Of a DNA stretch of 64,000 bases, positions 23,922-38,300 are shown in pieces. The notes beneath the pieces are model-generated. The model was not told the origin of the DNA and did not search any database. It saw nothing but the letters and a program-made list of their open reading frames with translations. Source of the DNA: Ilyobacter polytropus DSM 2926 (GTDB lineage: Bacteria > Fusobacteriota > Fusobacteriia > Fusobacteriales > Fusobacteriaceae); NCBI RefSeq assembly GCF_000165505.1, contig NC_014632.1, positions 186,001 to 250,000 on the forward strand, in the 5' to 3' direction. Positions within the stretch are counted from its first letter, which is position 1. Each line of letters starts with the position of its first letter. Both the position numbers and the translations under genes were made by a program.

Positions 23922-25913
23922 ATGGAGCAATTTATCTACATTGGAATCACAGGTGGGCTTTTGGCTTTGGTTGCATCATTCTTCTACTCTCAAAAGGTTC
24001 TGAAATATGAAATTGGTAATGAAAAGGTTGCTGAGATAACAGAGGCAATACGTGAAGGTGCCATGGCATTTCTGACAGCAGAGTACAAAATTCTTGTATG
24101 GTTTGTCGGAGGAGTGGCAATACTTTTATCGACTTTTCTGAGTATAGGGGTGGCAGCTACATTTATATTAGGTGCTTTTACTTCTGCTGTTGCTGGAAAT
24201 TTGGGAATGCGAGTAGCGACGAAAGCCAACGGAAGAACTGCTATTGCAGCAAAAGAGGGAGGCCTCGCAAAGGCTTTGGATGTAGCGTTTGCAGGTGGAG
24301 CAGTAATGGGACTTGCAGTAGTTGGACTTGGATTAATAGGTGTGTCTGTACTAACACTGGTTTTTAACTGGGATATGGGAGTTATAACAGGATTTGGTAT
24401 GGGTGCTTCTTCGATAGCTCTGTTTGCAAGAGTTGGTGGAGGAATATATACAAAGGCCGCAGATGTGGGAGCTGACCTAGTTGGTAAGGTGGAAGCTGGA
24501 ATCCCAGAAGATGATCCTAGAAATCCCGCAACAATTGCTGATAACGTAGGAGACAACGTTGGTGATGTGGCAGGAATGGGAGCCGACCTTTTTGAGTCGT
24601 ATATAGGTTCTATAATAGCAACGATGGCATTAGGAGCCACAATGGCAGCAACCACAGATATGCATGGTTATATGGTAGCCCCTATACTAGTGGCATCATT
24701 TGGAATATTAGCCTCTATAATAGCAACTCTTACAGTAAAAACAGATGACCCTAAAGAGGTATATCATAAACTTGAAAATGGAACTAGAATAGCAGGTCTT
24801 TTGGCAACAATAGCCGCCTTTATGATAGTTAAGTTTTTAGGTCTTCCTATGGGAGTGTTCTGGGCAATTGTTGCAGGTCTTGTAGCTGGTCTGGTGATAG
24901 CATTTTTCACAGGTGTCTATACTGACACAGGAAGAAAGGCTGTAAATAGAATAGCAGATGCTGCGGAAACAGGTGCTGCGACAACAATAATAGAAGGACT
25001 GGCTGTAGGAATGGAATCTACTGTGGCACCGCTTATTATAATATCATTAGCTATAATAGTGGCTCACAGTTTTGCAGGTTTGTATGGTATAGCTATAGCG
25101 GCAGTTGGTATGCTTGCAACTACAGGAATGGTAGTAGCAGTAGACGCCTATGGGCCCATAGCAGACAATGCAGGTGGAATAGCCGAAATGTCTGAACTTC
25201 CACCAGAGGTAAGAGAATGTACTGACCAGTTAGATGCAGTGGGAAACTCAACTGCAGCAGTGGGAAAAGGTTTTGCAATAGGTTCTGCTGCTTTGACAGC
25301 TCTCTCTCTATTTGCGGCTTATAAGGAAGCTGTTGAGTTAAAATCTGGTGCAGATCTTGTAATAGATGTTACTAATCCTAAGGTTATAGTGGGGTTATTT
25401 ATAGGAGGAATGCTGACATTCCTTTTCTCAGCTCTTACAATGACGGCAGTCGGAAAAGCTGCTATGGAAATGGTTGCAGAAGTAAGAAGACAGTTTAAAG
25501 AGATCCCGGGAATAATGGATAAAACAACAAAACCGGACTATAAAAGGTGTGTAGAAATATCTACACGTTCATCTCTTAGAGAGATGGTAATTCCTGGAGT
25601 ACTTGCAGTACTTGCTCCTGTAATTGTAGGAATGTGGTCAACTGAGGCTTTGGGTGGACTATTGGCTGGGGCTTTGGTGACAGGAATTCTTATGGCTGTA
25701 ATGATGGCAAATGCCGGAGGAGCATGGGATAATGCAAAGAAACAGATCGAAAGTGGATACAAAGGAGACGGAAAAGGCTCTAACAGACATAAAGCAGCGG
25801 TAGTTGGAGATACTGTGGGAGATCCTTTCAAAGATACATCAGGACCATCTCTTAATATTTTGATTAAACTGATGTCGATTGTTTCTCTTGTTTTAGTGCC
25901 ACTTTTCGTTTAA
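23922..25913 (+). CDS. hppA: Membrane ion-pumping pyrophosphatase, K+-dependent type
   Basis: Hydrolyses pyrophosphate and pumps H+ or Na+ across the inner membrane. The 663-residue product is a multi-span M-PPase. The substrate site is seen as [20 protein letters not shown] followed by [20 protein letters not shown] (about residues 183-222), with a second acidic set near [16 protein letters not shown] and a third near [28 protein letters not shown] has alanine where K+-independent enzymes have lysine, so it belongs to the K+-dependent group. Whether it moves Na+ or H+ cannot be decided by eye; Na+ is plausible beside a Na+ ATPase. A possible promoter TTGTAA-N17-TTTATA (23851-23879) precedes it. 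It is probably a single-gene transcript, with a terminator downstream. Confidence 0.95.
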   Translation: MEQFIYIGITGGLLALVASFFYSQKVLKYEIGNEKVAEITEAIREGAMAFLTAEYKILVWFVGGVAILLSTFLSIGVAATFILGAFTSAVAGNLGMRVATKANGRTAIAAKEGGLAKALDVAFAGGAVMGLAVVGLGLIGVSVLTLVFNWDMGVITGFGMGASSIALFARVGGGIYTKAADVGADLVGKVEAGIPEDDPRNPATIADNVGDNVGDVAGMGADLFESYIGSIIATMALGATMAATTDMHGYMVAPILVASFGILASIIATLTVKTDDPKEVYHKLENGTRIAGLLATIAAFMIVKFLGLPMGVFWAIVAGLVAGLVIAFFTGVYTDTGRKAVNRIADAAETGAATTIIEGLAVGMESTVAPLIIISLAIIVAHSFAGLYGIAIAAVGMLATTGMVVAVDAYGPIADNAGGIAEMSELPPEVRECTDQLDAVGNSTAAVGKGFAIGSAALTALSLFAAYKEAVELKSGADLVIDVTNPKVIVGLFIGGMLTFLFSALTMTAVGKAAMEMVAEVRRQFKEIPGIMDKTTKPDYKRCVEISTRSSLREMVIPGVLAVLAPVIVGMWSTEALGGLLAGALVTGILMAVMMANAGGAWDNAKKQIESGYKGDGKGSNRHKAAVVGDTVGDPFKDTSGPSLNILIKLMSIVSLVLVPLFV

Positions 25914-25976
25914 AGAAGATCTTATTTAAAATTTTTTTGAATTAATTTAAAAGATATATTTTTTTAAAAATTGATT

Positions 25977-26009
25977 AAAAGTTTCGCTAATACAGCGAAA
26001 CTTTTTTAT
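25977..26009 (+). terminator. Terminator after hppA
   Basis: Stem AAAAGTTTCGCT/AGCGAAACTTTT with a 5-base loop and a T run. Confidence 0.88.
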
Positions 26010-26110
26010 TTTAAATCTTTTTGAAATTAAATCAGACTTTAAAAACTTTTATAGAACATAAAAAACCTATTTTTTCTTTACAAATATACTCAAAAATAAA
26101 TAGGGAATCA

Positions 26111-26139
26111 TTGATAAAATATAAAAAATATATTATAAT
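26111..26139 (+). promoter_or_regulatory. Promoter of dnaG-rpoD
   Basis: TTGATA (26111-26116), 17 bases, TATAAT (26134-26139), in very AT-rich DNA. It lies 70 bases before the chosen dnaG start. Confidence 0.8.
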
Positions 26140-26208
26140 ATAAAGTACCGACTTTGATTTTATTGAAGTTTATAAAGTTATGTATTTGAAAAAATGACGG
26201 GGAGAGTA

Positions 26209-28002
26209 ATGAGATATAATTCCGAAGATGTAGACAAATTGATCGAAGAATTAAATATAGTTGAAGTAGTCGGGGAATATGTAGATCTAAAGAGATCAGG
26301 AGCTAATTTTAAAGGACTATGCCCATTTCATAAAGACAACAACCCCTCATTTGTAGTCAGTCCTTCGAAAAATATATGTAAATGTTTTGTTTGTGGAGCT
26401 GGCGGTAATTCTATAAAATTTTACTCAGATTACAACAAAGTCCCATTTGGACAGGCAATTAAGGATCTTTCTGAAAAGTACAAGATCAAAGTGAAGCCTG
26501 TAAAGGGGTATGATGTATTAAGAGACACCAATAAAAAGTATTATGAAATTTTAAATGACGCACTTGAATATTTTTGTGAAAAAATATTTTCCAATGAAGG
26601 CAGAGATGCCTTGGAGTACCTATCAAAAAGAAAGTTCAAACCTGATTTTATATCTGAAAATAAAATCGGATTTGCCCCTAGGGGATGGAGCAACCTCTAT
26701 GACTACCTTTTGAATAAAGGTCACGAATTAAACGACATAGTGACACTTGGATTGGTGAAAGAGGGTGAAAAAGGACACTATGATGCCTTCAGAGACAGAA
26801 TCATGTTTCCGATATATTCTCCATCAGGGAGTGTAATCGCTTTCGGTGGAAGAAGCTTAGAAGACAGAAAAGATATACCTAAATATATTAATTCACCGGA
26901 AAGCCCTGTTTTTCACAAGGGACAAAACTTATACGGGATAAAAGAAAAAGGAAATATAATAAGAAGAAAAGCTTATTCAATAGTTATGGAAGGATATATG
27001 GATGTACTTTCAGCTCATTCCTTTGGATTTGACGTAACAGTTGCCTCGTTAGGGACAGCTTTTACAGAAGATCAGGCAAAATTACTGAAAAGATATACAT
27101 CTAATGTTATACTAGCTTTTGATATGGATAATGCAGGTAGAGTTGCTGCTGAGAAATCGGGAATAATTCTAAAGTCCCACGGATTCAATATAAGGGTATT
27201 AGAACTTGAAAATGCCAAAGATCCTGATGAATTCTTGAAAAAATATGGTAAAAATGAATTTTTGAAATCTGTAAAAGAATCAAAGGAAATATTTGATTAC
27301 TTATACGAGTTTTATTCCAAAGAATATGATCTGACAAACTTGATGGCCAAACAAAATTTTGTTGATAGATTTAAAAGTTTTTTTCAATCAGTGGAAACTG
27401 ATCTGGAAAAAAGTCTCTATATAGACAAACTATCAAAGTCACTAGAAATTGATAAAGAACTTTTAAATGATATTCTTATTATCAATAATAAAAAAAGTAA
27501 AAAGAAAATAAAAAGTGAAATTTATAAACAAAAAGATTTCGGTGAAAAACGAAGCGAGATAATAGACAAACTGGAAATGGATACACTGAAAATAATATTA
27601 ACAAAACCGGAATATTATTCTTATTTTCAAGAAAAAAAAATAAAAAGTAACCTTTTTCATAAAATCATTGTCTTTTTTAGTGAGGATCACACGTCTGGAA
27701 ATGGTGTAAAGATGATTTTAAATAGTGATTCTTTTGAAGAGGAGGAAAAAAAGCAAATTATAGAGATTGCTGCATCAAGCATTGAGTATTCAGATGAAAA
27801 AAAACTTTTTAAAGATTTTAAAGAGGTATATCTAGGTTGGTTCAGAAGAGAAATAAAAGAGACTCTTGAAAAATATAAGATACACGGAGATATAGTTTCT
27901 TTTTTTAAAATAAGAAAAATAAGTGACAACATAGAAAAAACAGACACTGATCTTGAAGAATTAAAAAATCTTTATCGTGAATTCAAAACTTTTAATATAT
28001 AG
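26209..28002 (+). CDS. dnaG: DNA primase
   Basis: Makes RNA primers at replication forks and works with the DnaB helicase. The 597-residue product has the N-terminal CHC2 zinc finger (C38, H41, C59, C62), the primase core, and a TOPRIM fold with [13 protein letters not shown] and [11 protein letters not shown]. The C-terminal DnaB-binding part is lysine-rich and divergent. I chose the ATG at 26209 because GGGGAG (26199-26204) lies 5 bases upstream. An ATG 15 bases earlier lacks a ribosome site. rpoD follows after 17 bases, giving the familiar dnaG-rpoD order (without rpsU here). Confidence 0.96.
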   Translation: MRYNSEDVDKLIEELNIVEVVGEYVDLKRSGANFKGLCPFHKDNNPSFVVSPSKNICKCFVCGAGGNSIKFYSDYNKVPFGQAIKDLSEKYKIKVKPVKGYDVLRDTNKKYYEILNDALEYFCEKIFSNEGRDALEYLSKRKFKPDFISENKIGFAPRGWSNLYDYLLNKGHELNDIVTLGLVKEGEKGHYDAFRDRIMFPIYSPSGSVIAFGGRSLEDRKDIPKYINSPESPVFHKGQNLYGIKEKGNIIRRKAYSIVMEGYMDVLSAHSFGFDVTVASLGTAFTEDQAKLLKRYTSNVILAFDMDNAGRVAAEKSGIILKSHGFNIRVLELENAKDPDEFLKKYGKNEFLKSVKESKEIFDYLYEFYSKEYDLTNLMAKQNFVDRFKSFFQSVETDLEKSLYIDKLSKSLEIDKELLNDILIINNKKSKKKIKSEIYKQKDFGEKRSEIIDKLEMDTLKIILTKPEYYSYFQEKKIKSNLFHKIIVFFSEDHTSGNGVKMILNSDSFEEEEKKQIIEIAASSIEYSDEKKLFKDFKEVYLGWFRREIKETLEKYKIHGDIVSFFKIRKISDNIEKTDTDLEELKNLYREFKTFNI

Positions 28003-28019
28003 AGGAGGCACTTAAAGTA

Positions 28020-29246
28020 ATGAAAGACTTTATTAGGAATGAGAAGGCGCGTGCTTTGATAAGAAAGTCAATAGAGGAGAAAGTTATAACTTTTGAGGAA
28101 GTAAATGAAGCGCTACAAGATGATTTTCCAGTTGATAAAATAGAATTCCTTATAAACGGAATGATAGATCAGGGTATAAAAATCATCAGGAGAGAGGAAC
28201 TTGAAAAAGTAAAGTCTGAAGATAAGGATGGAAAAACCTCTGTGAAAGCTGCTACTCCTAAAGTTGCAGTAAAAGTAGACGAGAAACTGGATTCAGAACA
28301 AGTAGAGACAAATAAAAAAGTAAAAAAAGTAGAGGGAGATTTTAACCCTGCGGAAATAGAAGAAGTAACTGAGGAAGAGTTATCTCCAGAAAAGCTTATG
28401 ACAATAAGTTCCGGAGTAGATGTAGACGAACCTATTAAGATGTATCTAAGGGAGATCGGACAGGTACCATTACTTACTCATAAGCAGGAGATCGAGCATG
28501 CAAAGAATTCTGCCGAAGGTGATGAATGGGCAACCCAACAGTTGGTAGAAGCCAACTTGAGACTTGTTGTAAGTATAGCAAAAAAGCACACAAACAGGGG
28601 ACTGAAATTGTTAGACCTTATTCAAGAGGGAAACATAGGATTGATGAAGGCTGTTGAAAAATTTGAATATACCAAAGGATATAAATTCTCGACTTATGCA
28701 ACTTGGTGGATAAGACAAGCTATAACTAGAGCGATAGCGGATCAAGGAAGAACTATAAGAATACCGGTGCATATGATAGAGACGATAAACAAGATAAAAA
28801 AGGAAAGCAGAATATACCTTCAGGAGACAGGAAAAGATGCAACACCAGAGGTTCTTGCTGAAAGATTGGGAATGGAATCTGAAAAAATAAAGGCTATACT
28901 TGAGATGAATCAAGATCCGATATCCTTAGAAACTCCAGTTGGAAGTGAGGAAGATAGTGAGTTAGGTGACTTTGTAGAAGATAACAAAATGCTCAGCCCT
29001 TACGAGCAAACAAATAGAAATCTTTTGAAAGAACAACTAGACGATGTACTTCAGAGTTTAAGTGAGAGAGAGGAAAAAGTCTTAAGATTTAGATATGGTT
29101 TAGATGACGGATGTCCTAGAACACTTGAGGAAGTCGGTAAAATATTTAAAGTTACTAGAGAAAGAATCAGACAGATAGAGGTAAAGGCTCTTAGGAAACT
29201 AAGACACCCAAGCAGAAGAAAAAAATTGGAAGATTTTAAAATGTAA
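28020..29246 (+). CDS. rpoD: Primary sigma factor sigma-70
   Basis: Directs RNA polymerase to housekeeping promoters. The 408 residues include region 1.1 (about 1-65), a short charged linker, region 1.2 ([19 protein letters not shown]), region 2 with [20 protein letters not shown] and [17 protein letters not shown], region 3, and region 4 with the -35 helix [20 protein letters not shown]. The -10 contacts Q and T of WWIRQAIT are present. This agrees with the TTGACA/TATAAT-type promoters seen through the window. The ATG follows GAGGAGG. A terminator separates it from the second sigma gene. Confidence 0.97.
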   Translation: MKDFIRNEKARALIRKSIEEKVITFEEVNEALQDDFPVDKIEFLINGMIDQGIKIIRREELEKVKSEDKDGKTSVKAATPKVAVKVDEKLDSEQVETNKKVKKVEGDFNPAEIEEVTEEELSPEKLMTISSGVDVDEPIKMYLREIGQVPLLTHKQEIEHAKNSAEGDEWATQQLVEANLRLVVSIAKKHTNRGLKLLDLIQEGNIGLMKAVEKFEYTKGYKFSTYATWWIRQAITRAIADQGRTIRIPVHMIETINKIKKESRIYLQETGKDATPEVLAERLGMESEKIKAILEMNQDPISLETPVGSEEDSELGDFVEDNKMLSPYEQTNRNLLKEQLDDVLQSLSEREEKVLRFRYGLDDGCPRTLEEVGKIFKVTRERIRQIEVKALRKLRHPSRRKKLEDFKM

Positions 29247-29249
29247 AAA

Positions 29250-29279
29250 AAAATTAGGAGTTTTAACTCCTAATTTTTA
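29250..29279 (+). terminator. Terminator after rpoD
   Basis: Stem AAATTAGGAGTT/AACTCCTAATTT (29251-29274) followed by TTTAT. Its tail runs into the promoter of the next gene. Confidence 0.85.
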
Positions 29280-29280
29280 T

Positions 29281-29309
29281 TTGTTCTCAAATTATTATAG
29301 GTGTATAAT
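29281..29309 (+). promoter_or_regulatory. Promoter of the second sigma factor gene
   Basis: TTGTTC (29281-29286), 17 bases, TATAAT (29304-29309). It starts right at the end of the rpoD terminator, so the downstream genes can be controlled apart from dnaG-rpoD. Confidence 0.7.
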
Positions 29310-29337
29310 AAAAAATATTGCTTCAAGGAGTTGGAAA

Positions 29338-30327
29338 ATGTCTTTAAATATAAAAAAATTAAAGAAAAAAATTAAAGAAAAGGTACTTCTTCAGAAGGAT
29401 TTTGAAGAGTTTGTATGCCAAGAGTGCAGCGAAGAGAAGGATTTTCAGGACCTTATTGACCTTATTTTTAAAGAGAATATAGAAATACAGGAGAATGAAG
29501 AAAATTATGAAGATAATATAGGAGACGGTTATTATAGTGAAGAGATATTAGAACAGTATTTTCATGATATCTCACTGTATACTCCGATACCAAAAGAAAA
29601 AGAAAAAGATATAGTAAAAAAAGCTCAGGATGGTGATGAAGAGGCACGTGAGATGCTTGTAACTTCTAACTTGAAACTAGTCGCTAAGATTGCTATGAAA
29701 TATTCCAAATCAGGTGTTAATTACATTGACCTTATACAAGACGGAACAATAGGACTTATAGCTGCCATTGATAAATATGATCTTTCTAAGGGTCATAGTT
29801 TCACATCTTATTCTGTATGGTGGATAAAAAGGGAGATAATAAACTCTATAGCGAATAGAATAAATGCAATAAAAATACCTAGTTATGTCTATCTTATGAA
29901 TAAAAAAATAAGAATATTTGAAGATGATTTTATGGAAAGAAATAACAAGAAACCCAGCTATCAAGAAATATCTGAGGCATTGAATTTGTCATTAGAGGAA
30001 GTTGAAAAAATGAAAGAAGCATCTGAAATAGGTGTAGGCGGATTTGCAGATGGCAATGAACCAGATCTAGGTGACTTTAACACAGTTGATCAGATAGATA
30101 AGGAACTTAATCTTCTAGAAGAGAGAAGTAAAATATCAAATTTAATGAGAAAAATATCTCCTGAAGAGCAAAAGGTAGTGGAAATGTATTATGGTCTTGA
30201 TGACAATAAAAGATTAGGGTTCAAAGAGATATCCAAAATAATGGGTGTTTCAGTTGAGAAAGTTAAGTTTTTAAAGGAAAGGGCAATACTCAAGCTAAAA
30301 TGTGCTAATGAGAGGATGTGGGGCTAG
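29338..30327 (+). CDS. Second sigma-70 family factor, divergent in DNA-contact residues
   Basis: A 329-residue sigma factor of the RpoD type without region 1.1. It starts at the ATG after AAGGAG (29324-29329). An acidic N-terminal stretch (about residues 20-65) replaces region 1.1. Region 1.2 is EQYFHDISLYTPIPKEKE. Region 2 has YIDLIQDGTIGLIAAIDKYD and FTSYSVWWIKREIINSI. Region 3 and a region 4 ending KLKCANERMWG follow. Compared with the RpoD in this window, the -10 contacts Q and T become R and I (WWIKREII), and the -35 helix [14 protein letters not shown] becomes VSVEKVKFLKERAI. I infer a different promoter target. It could be a stationary-phase or stress factor, like RpoS or group 2/3 sigmas in role but not by clear descent. 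No anti-sigma gene is adjacent. Confidence 0.85.
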   Translation: MSLNIKKLKKKIKEKVLLQKDFEEFVCQECSEEKDFQDLIDLIFKENIEIQENEENYEDNIGDGYYSEEILEQYFHDISLYTPIPKEKEKDIVKKAQDGDEEAREMLVTSNLKLVAKIAMKYSKSGVNYIDLIQDGTIGLIAAIDKYDLSKGHSFTSYSVWWIKREIINSIANRINAIKIPSYVYLMNKKIRIFEDDFMERNNKKPSYQEISEALNLSLEEVEKMKEASEIGVGGFADGNEPDLGDFNTVDQIDKELNLLEERSKISNLMRKISPEEQKVVEMYYGLDDNKRLGFKEISKIMGVSVEKVKFLKERAILKLKCANERMWG

Positions 30328-31394
30328 TGAGGCTTTCTGAAATAACAAAGAAATTGGAAAAGGCTTTTCCTAAAGATATAGCAGAATCTTGGGATAATGT
30401 GGGACTATTAGTAGGTGAAAAAAACAAAGATATAAAAAAAATACAGATATCGCTAGATGCTACAGAAAAAGTGATAGAAGAGGCCGTCAAAAATAATGCA
30501 GACCTCATAATAACTCATCACCCTCTTATATTTTCACCATTAAAAGCAATAAATGATTCTACTCTACTTGGAAAAAAAATAATGAAACTTATAAAAAATG
30601 ATATAGCATTGTATTCGATGCATACAAATTTAGATTCGGCTGAAAATGGACTGAACAAATATGTAGCCGAAATTATAGGTGCTAGGGAATCTAAAATTAT
30701 AGCTGAAAACTACCGTGATGTCTATAAACTTGCTGTATATGTCCCGAAGGAAAATCATAAAGAGGTATTAAAAAAAGTCCAGGAAACAGGGGTTTCACTG
30801 GAAGGTTATGATGATGTGTCTTATTCTACCGAATGTATAGAAAGATACAGAATATCAGGAGAAGACAATGCACATACTGTCGATAATATAAAGGTTGAGG
30901 TTATAGGGGAAAAGGGAAAGATGTTTCAGCTTTTAAATGAAATAAGAAAGATACATCCCTATGACCAAGTTCCTTATGAAATTTTTTCTGTGGAAAACAG
31001 ATATCTAAAGGGGGGAATAGGAAGAGTATTTTCTCTTGAAAAGCCAGTTTTATTTAAAGAGTACGTCAACCTCGTAAAAGAAAAGTTATCAATAGAAAAT
31101 CTCAGAATAGTAGCAGAAAATGAGGAAAAGTCAGTAAAAAAAGTGGCAGTTGTAAACGGTTCTGGAATGAGTTTTTTTAAAAAAATAAAAAAACTAGGCG
31201 TTGATGTTTTTGTTACTGGAGATATAAAATACCATGAGGCTTTAGATGCAGCAGAAGAAGGACTGAACTTAATTGACCTGGGTCATTATGAGAGTGAGCA
31301 TTTTTTTAACCGTTTAGTTGTCCGTGAACTTATTGAACTTACAGATGTTGAAACTTATATTATGAATGAAAAACCAATTTTTAAATATAGATAA
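30327..31394 (+). CDS. NIF3-family dinuclear-metal protein (YqfO/YbgI type)
   Basis: A widespread cytoplasmic hexamer with a two-metal centre. It is sometimes named GTP cyclohydrolase 1 type 2, but its reaction is not settled. The 355-residue product has the N-terminal half with ESWDNVGLLVG and the metal ligands of ITHHPLIFSP and MHTNLDSAENGLN. A PII-like middle domain (about residues 130-235, as in Bacillus YqfO) is inserted. The C-terminal half has VFVTGDIKYHEALDA and LIDLGHYESEHF. The GTG at 30327 shares one base with the preceding TAG, a typical coupled start; a GTG 9 bases upstream is possible. It pairs with the sigma factor gene. In other bacteria NIF3 genes often follow rpoD, so this order is conserved. 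Confidence 0.9.
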   Translation: MRLSEITKKLEKAFPKDIAESWDNVGLLVGEKNKDIKKIQISLDATEKVIEEAVKNNADLIITHHPLIFSPLKAINDSTLLGKKIMKLIKNDIALYSMHTNLDSAENGLNKYVAEIIGARESKIIAENYRDVYKLAVYVPKENHKEVLKKVQETGVSLEGYDDVSYSTECIERYRISGEDNAHTVDNIKVEVIGEKGKMFQLLNEIRKIHPYDQVPYEIFSVENRYLKGGIGRVFSLEKPVLFKEYVNLVKEKLSIENLRIVAENEEKSVKKVAVVNGSGMSFFKKIKKLGVDVFVTGDIKYHEALDAAEEGLNLIDLGHYESEHFFNRLVVRELIELTDVETYIMNEKPIFKYR

Positions 31395-31405
31395 GGAGAT
31401 GCTTG

Positions 31406-31966
31406 ATGCGTAAAAAAATATTAGTTTTATTTATTTTGATTTTATCTGTGGTTAGTTTTTCTCAAATCACTGATAATCTAGGTTCTTTTTCAGATGAAGA
31501 GACAAAAAGAATAGAAACAAAAATGGAAGAAATATCTAAAAACAGTGAACTTGACTTGTATATTAATACATATAAGGCAGGGGAAAATACACAATTGAAA
31601 GTACTTGAAAAAAGTGTTATAATCGATATGGTAAAAGTAGATAATGAACATTTAAATGTAAAACTGAGTTTCAGTCAGGACATAGATATAAGCTCCTATC
31701 AAGAGGAGCTAGAAAATGTTCTTGGGAATTTGGGAAACCTTATTACCGAAGGAGAAAATGAAAAATATACCTTAGAACTCTTGAATAGCCTAGAAGACAT
31801 TTTTAAAAGAATGGGAGAAGATAAAGAAATTCAAAAAGAAAAATTTTCCAAAAGAGGGAATTTAAACGGAGTATTTTTGTTTCTTGTTTTTCTTGGGATA
31901 GGTGTTTTTGTAGGAAAAAATAAAAAAGTACGAGAGTTTTTTTCTAAAATTATTAAAAATAGGTAG
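31406..31966 (+). CDS. Small exported membrane-anchored protein, possibly TPM-domain-like
   Basis: 186 residues starting at the ATG after AAGGAG. An N-terminal signal segment (about residues 4-20, LVLFILILSVVSFSQ) and one C-terminal membrane helix (about 150-168, GVFLFLVFLGIGVFVG) are followed by a basic tail. The segment between, with SDEETKRIETKMEEISKNSELDLYI split over two lines, resembles the start of TPM/YgcG domains (turn-over/assembly proteins on the outer face). The usual TPM end is not recognisable, so this is tentative. It follows the NIF3 gene by 11 bases. Its last 5 bases overlap the RNase P RNA. Confidence 0.7.
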   Translation: MRKKILVLFILILSVVSFSQITDNLGSFSDEETKRIETKMEEISKNSELDLYINTYKAGENTQLKVLEKSVIIDMVKVDNEHLNVKLSFSQDIDISSYQEELENVLGNLGNLITEGENEKYTLELLNSLEDIFKRMGEDKEIQKEKFSKRGNLNGVFLFLVFLGIGVFVGKNKKVREFFSKIIKNR

Positions 31967-32294
31967 TAAGGTTAATCGCTGCCTGTGAAAACAGGGAGAG
32001 GAAAGTCCGGGCTCCGCAGGGCAGAGAGGGCAGTTAACGGCTGCTGAGGGAAACCTTAAGGAAAGTGCCACAGAAAATAGACCGCCACTTGCTGGTAAGG
32101 GTGAAAAGGTGGTGTAAGAGACCACCAGTTTCTTAAGAGATTAAGAAAGCTTGGTAAACCCCCTCTGGAGCAAGGCTAAATAGGAGAGAATATGGGCTGC
32201 TCGTCCACTCTCAGGGTAAGCTGCTAGAGTCGATAAGTAATTATAGACCTAGATAAATGATTAACTCAGACAAAACCCGGCTTATTTTACTACC
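31962..32294 (+). ncRNA. rnpB: RNase P RNA
   Basis: The catalytic RNA that trims the 5' ends of tRNAs. The ends pair as P1 (GGTAGTAA at 31962-31969 with TTACTACC at 32287-32294). The universal core is clear: GAGGAAAGTCCGGGCTCC near the 5' end and AGACAAAACCCGGCTTA near the 3' end. It overlaps the stop of the upstream gene. No convincing promoter was seen, so it may be made from the upstream transcript or a promoter inside the coding region. Confidence 0.95.
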
Positions 32295-32313
32295 TTTTTT
32301 AGATATAACTATG

Positions 32314-32338
32314 ACCACAGAATTTTCTGTGGTTTTTT
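32314..32338 (+). terminator. Terminator after rnpB
   Basis: ACCACAGAA/TTCTGTGGT with a short loop followed by TTTTTT. Confidence 0.88.
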
Positions 32339-32464
32339 AATTTTTTGGAATTTATTCATAAGAGGTTTTTATTAAAAACATGTTATAAAATTAGCTTTAA
32401 AAGAATAAATATCTAGGTTATAAAGGATTGAAATAAAAAATGTTAAAAAAAGATTAAAAAACTA
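32339..32464 (+). other. AT-rich interval upstream of rRNA operon 2
   Basis: No gene. The last 40 bases are rich in A runs just above the -35 box, like an UP element. Confidence 0.6.
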
Positions 32465-32493
32465 TTGACGCCCCTTTGCAGATATGTTATTAT
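32465..32493 (+). promoter_or_regulatory. rRNA operon 2 promoter
   Basis: TTGACG (32465-32470), 17 bases, TATTAT (32488-32493). It differs in sequence from the operon 1 promoter, so the two could be regulated differently. Confidence 0.8.
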
Positions 32494-32688
32494 ATTTCTT
32501 GTCCGCGAGAGAAAAGGACAGACGAAACTTCAGGTGGCAAGTCAGCTGGAGATTTGGAAAACAAAAGGACATTAGCAATTAAATAGAGAAGGAAGTCAAA
32601 ATCGTCATCATAGATGACAAAGAAGTCCAAACAAGGTTTGGACACAGTTAGGTGTTAATAATCTCGCAAGAGATTTAAATAAACTTTT
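32494..32688 (+). other. 16S leader, operon 2
   Basis: The first 65 bases are unique. From 32560 the sequence matches operon 1, including the 16S processing arm. One early difference is CAAGGTTTGG here against CAAGATTTGG in copy 1. Confidence 0.75.
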
Positions 32689-34210
<1,522 letters not shown>

Positions 34211-34412
34211 CTAAGGAGCACAGACGACCTTCTCTATTTATTTGGTATTGTTCTTTCCTGTAAAGGTTTGAATAATTACTGAGATGGACATTGGAAACTA
34301 TATAGTAGAGAAATCAACATAAAATTTTTTTTCTGACGAAATTTTCGAGAATGGATTTATTTCATTCGAAGTAAAAATTGTCAAGAAAGAGAGTTAGCTG
34401 ATGAACAATTTA
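34211..34412 (+). other. 16S-23S spacer, operon 2
   Basis: 202 bases without tRNA and with the same processing arms as copy 1. A few substitutions lie between about 34336 and 34382. Confidence 0.8.
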
Positions 34413-37343
<2,931 letters not shown>

Positions 37344-37416
37344 AAATCTACTATATAGTTTTGAATGTCCATGACAGACAAAAGAATATGATATCAATAT
37401 ATAAATGTTGATAACA

Positions 37417-37534
37417 GCTTGGTGAGAATAGCTGTAGGGGTACACCTGGTCACATTCCGAACCCAGAAGTTAAGCCTGCATACGCTGAAAGTACTTGAGG
37501 GGCAGCCCTCTGGGAGGATAGGTACTTGCCAAGC
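37417..37534 (+). rRNA. rrf: 5S ribosomal RNA, operon 2
   Basis: Identical by eye to the two 5S genes of operon 1. Followed directly by a run of eight T that probably ends the operon. No tRNA follows. Confidence 0.95.
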
Positions 37535-37573
37535 TTTTTTTTATTTTAAAGGGCTTATTTTTGCTTTAATAGA

Positions 37574-37602
37574 TTGACTTTATTGGAATATTATGATAAA
37601 CT
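37574..37602 (+). promoter_or_regulatory. Promoter of rplS
   Basis: TTGACT (37574-37579), 17 bases, TAAACT (37597-37602), in the 140-base gap between the 5S and rplS. Confidence 0.6.
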
Positions 37603-37674
37603 AATTAAGTTATTATACAAGGTATTCCGCTTTAATCTGAGGAATATTAAATGAATATCTTTGAGGAGGAAGAA

Positions 37675-38025
37675 ATGAAAGAAAAATTAATCCAATTAGT
37701 AGAACAAAACTACATTAGAACTGATGTGCCTCAGTTCAAAGCAGGGGACACAATTGTTGTTCACTACAGAGTAAAAGAGGGAGAAAAAGAAAGAATCCAA
37801 CTTTTTGAAGGTGTAGTAATCAGAGTCAATGGTGGAGGAGTAGCTAAAACTTTTACTGTTAGAAAAGTAACAGGAGGAGTTGGAGTGGAAAGAATTATTC
37901 CTGTAAACTCTCCAATGATCGAAAAAATCGAAGTTAAGAGAATCGGTAAAGTAAGAAGATCTAAACTTTACTACTTAAGAGAACTTTCTGGAAAGAAAGC
38001 AAGAATCAAAGAAATCAGAAAGTAA
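37675..38025 (+). CDS. rplS: Ribosomal protein bL19
   Basis: A 116-residue 50S protein at the subunit interface. Typical blocks are [48 protein letters not shown] and the end [21 protein letters not shown] chose the ATG at 37675, which follows GAGGAGG. An ATG 24 bases upstream would add residues not seen in the family and has no ribosome site. Single-gene unit with its own terminator; its usual trmD/rimM neighbours are absent. Confidence 0.96.
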   Translation: MKEKLIQLVEQNYIRTDVPQFKAGDTIVVHYRVKEGEKERIQLFEGVVIRVNGGGVAKTFTVRKVTGGVGVERIIPVNSPMIEKIEVKRIGKVRRSKLYYLRELSGKKARIKEIRK

Positions 38026-38037
38026 TTATATCAAAAC

Positions 38038-38068
38038 TGTCCAGGGCGAATGCCCTGGGCTTTTTTGA
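38038..38068 (+). terminator. Terminator after rplS
   Basis: Stem CCAGGGC/GCCCTGG (38041-38058) followed by GCTTTTTT. Confidence 0.9.
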
Positions 38069-38231
38069 TTATCATAAAAAACATACAGAAAAAAATAACA
38101 TAGGAATAATTTTAATTATTTTAAAATAAAAAAATATCTAAAAATGATAATCGTATAGCAGTAAGAAATATTTTAAAATTAAAGTTTGTGAAAAATAGAA
38201 TATTGCAAAATAAGGAAAAAGATAACTATTA

Positions 38232-38260
38232 TTTACAGTTCTAAATAGATGAAATATACT
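38232..38260 (+). promoter_or_regulatory. Promoter of the small zinc-ribbon gene
   Basis: TTTACA (38232-38237), 17 bases, TATACT (38255-38260), 40 bases before the start codon. The 160 bases above it are AT-rich with no gene. Confidence 0.65.
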
Positions 38261-38300
38261 AGAAGGGTAAAGAAAAACTGTTAATAATTGGAGGGGTTTA

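Noticed and set aside
24098-24367. 89-codon frame inside hppA
   Set aside because: Out-of-frame shadow of the pyrophosphatase gene, with no ribosome site.
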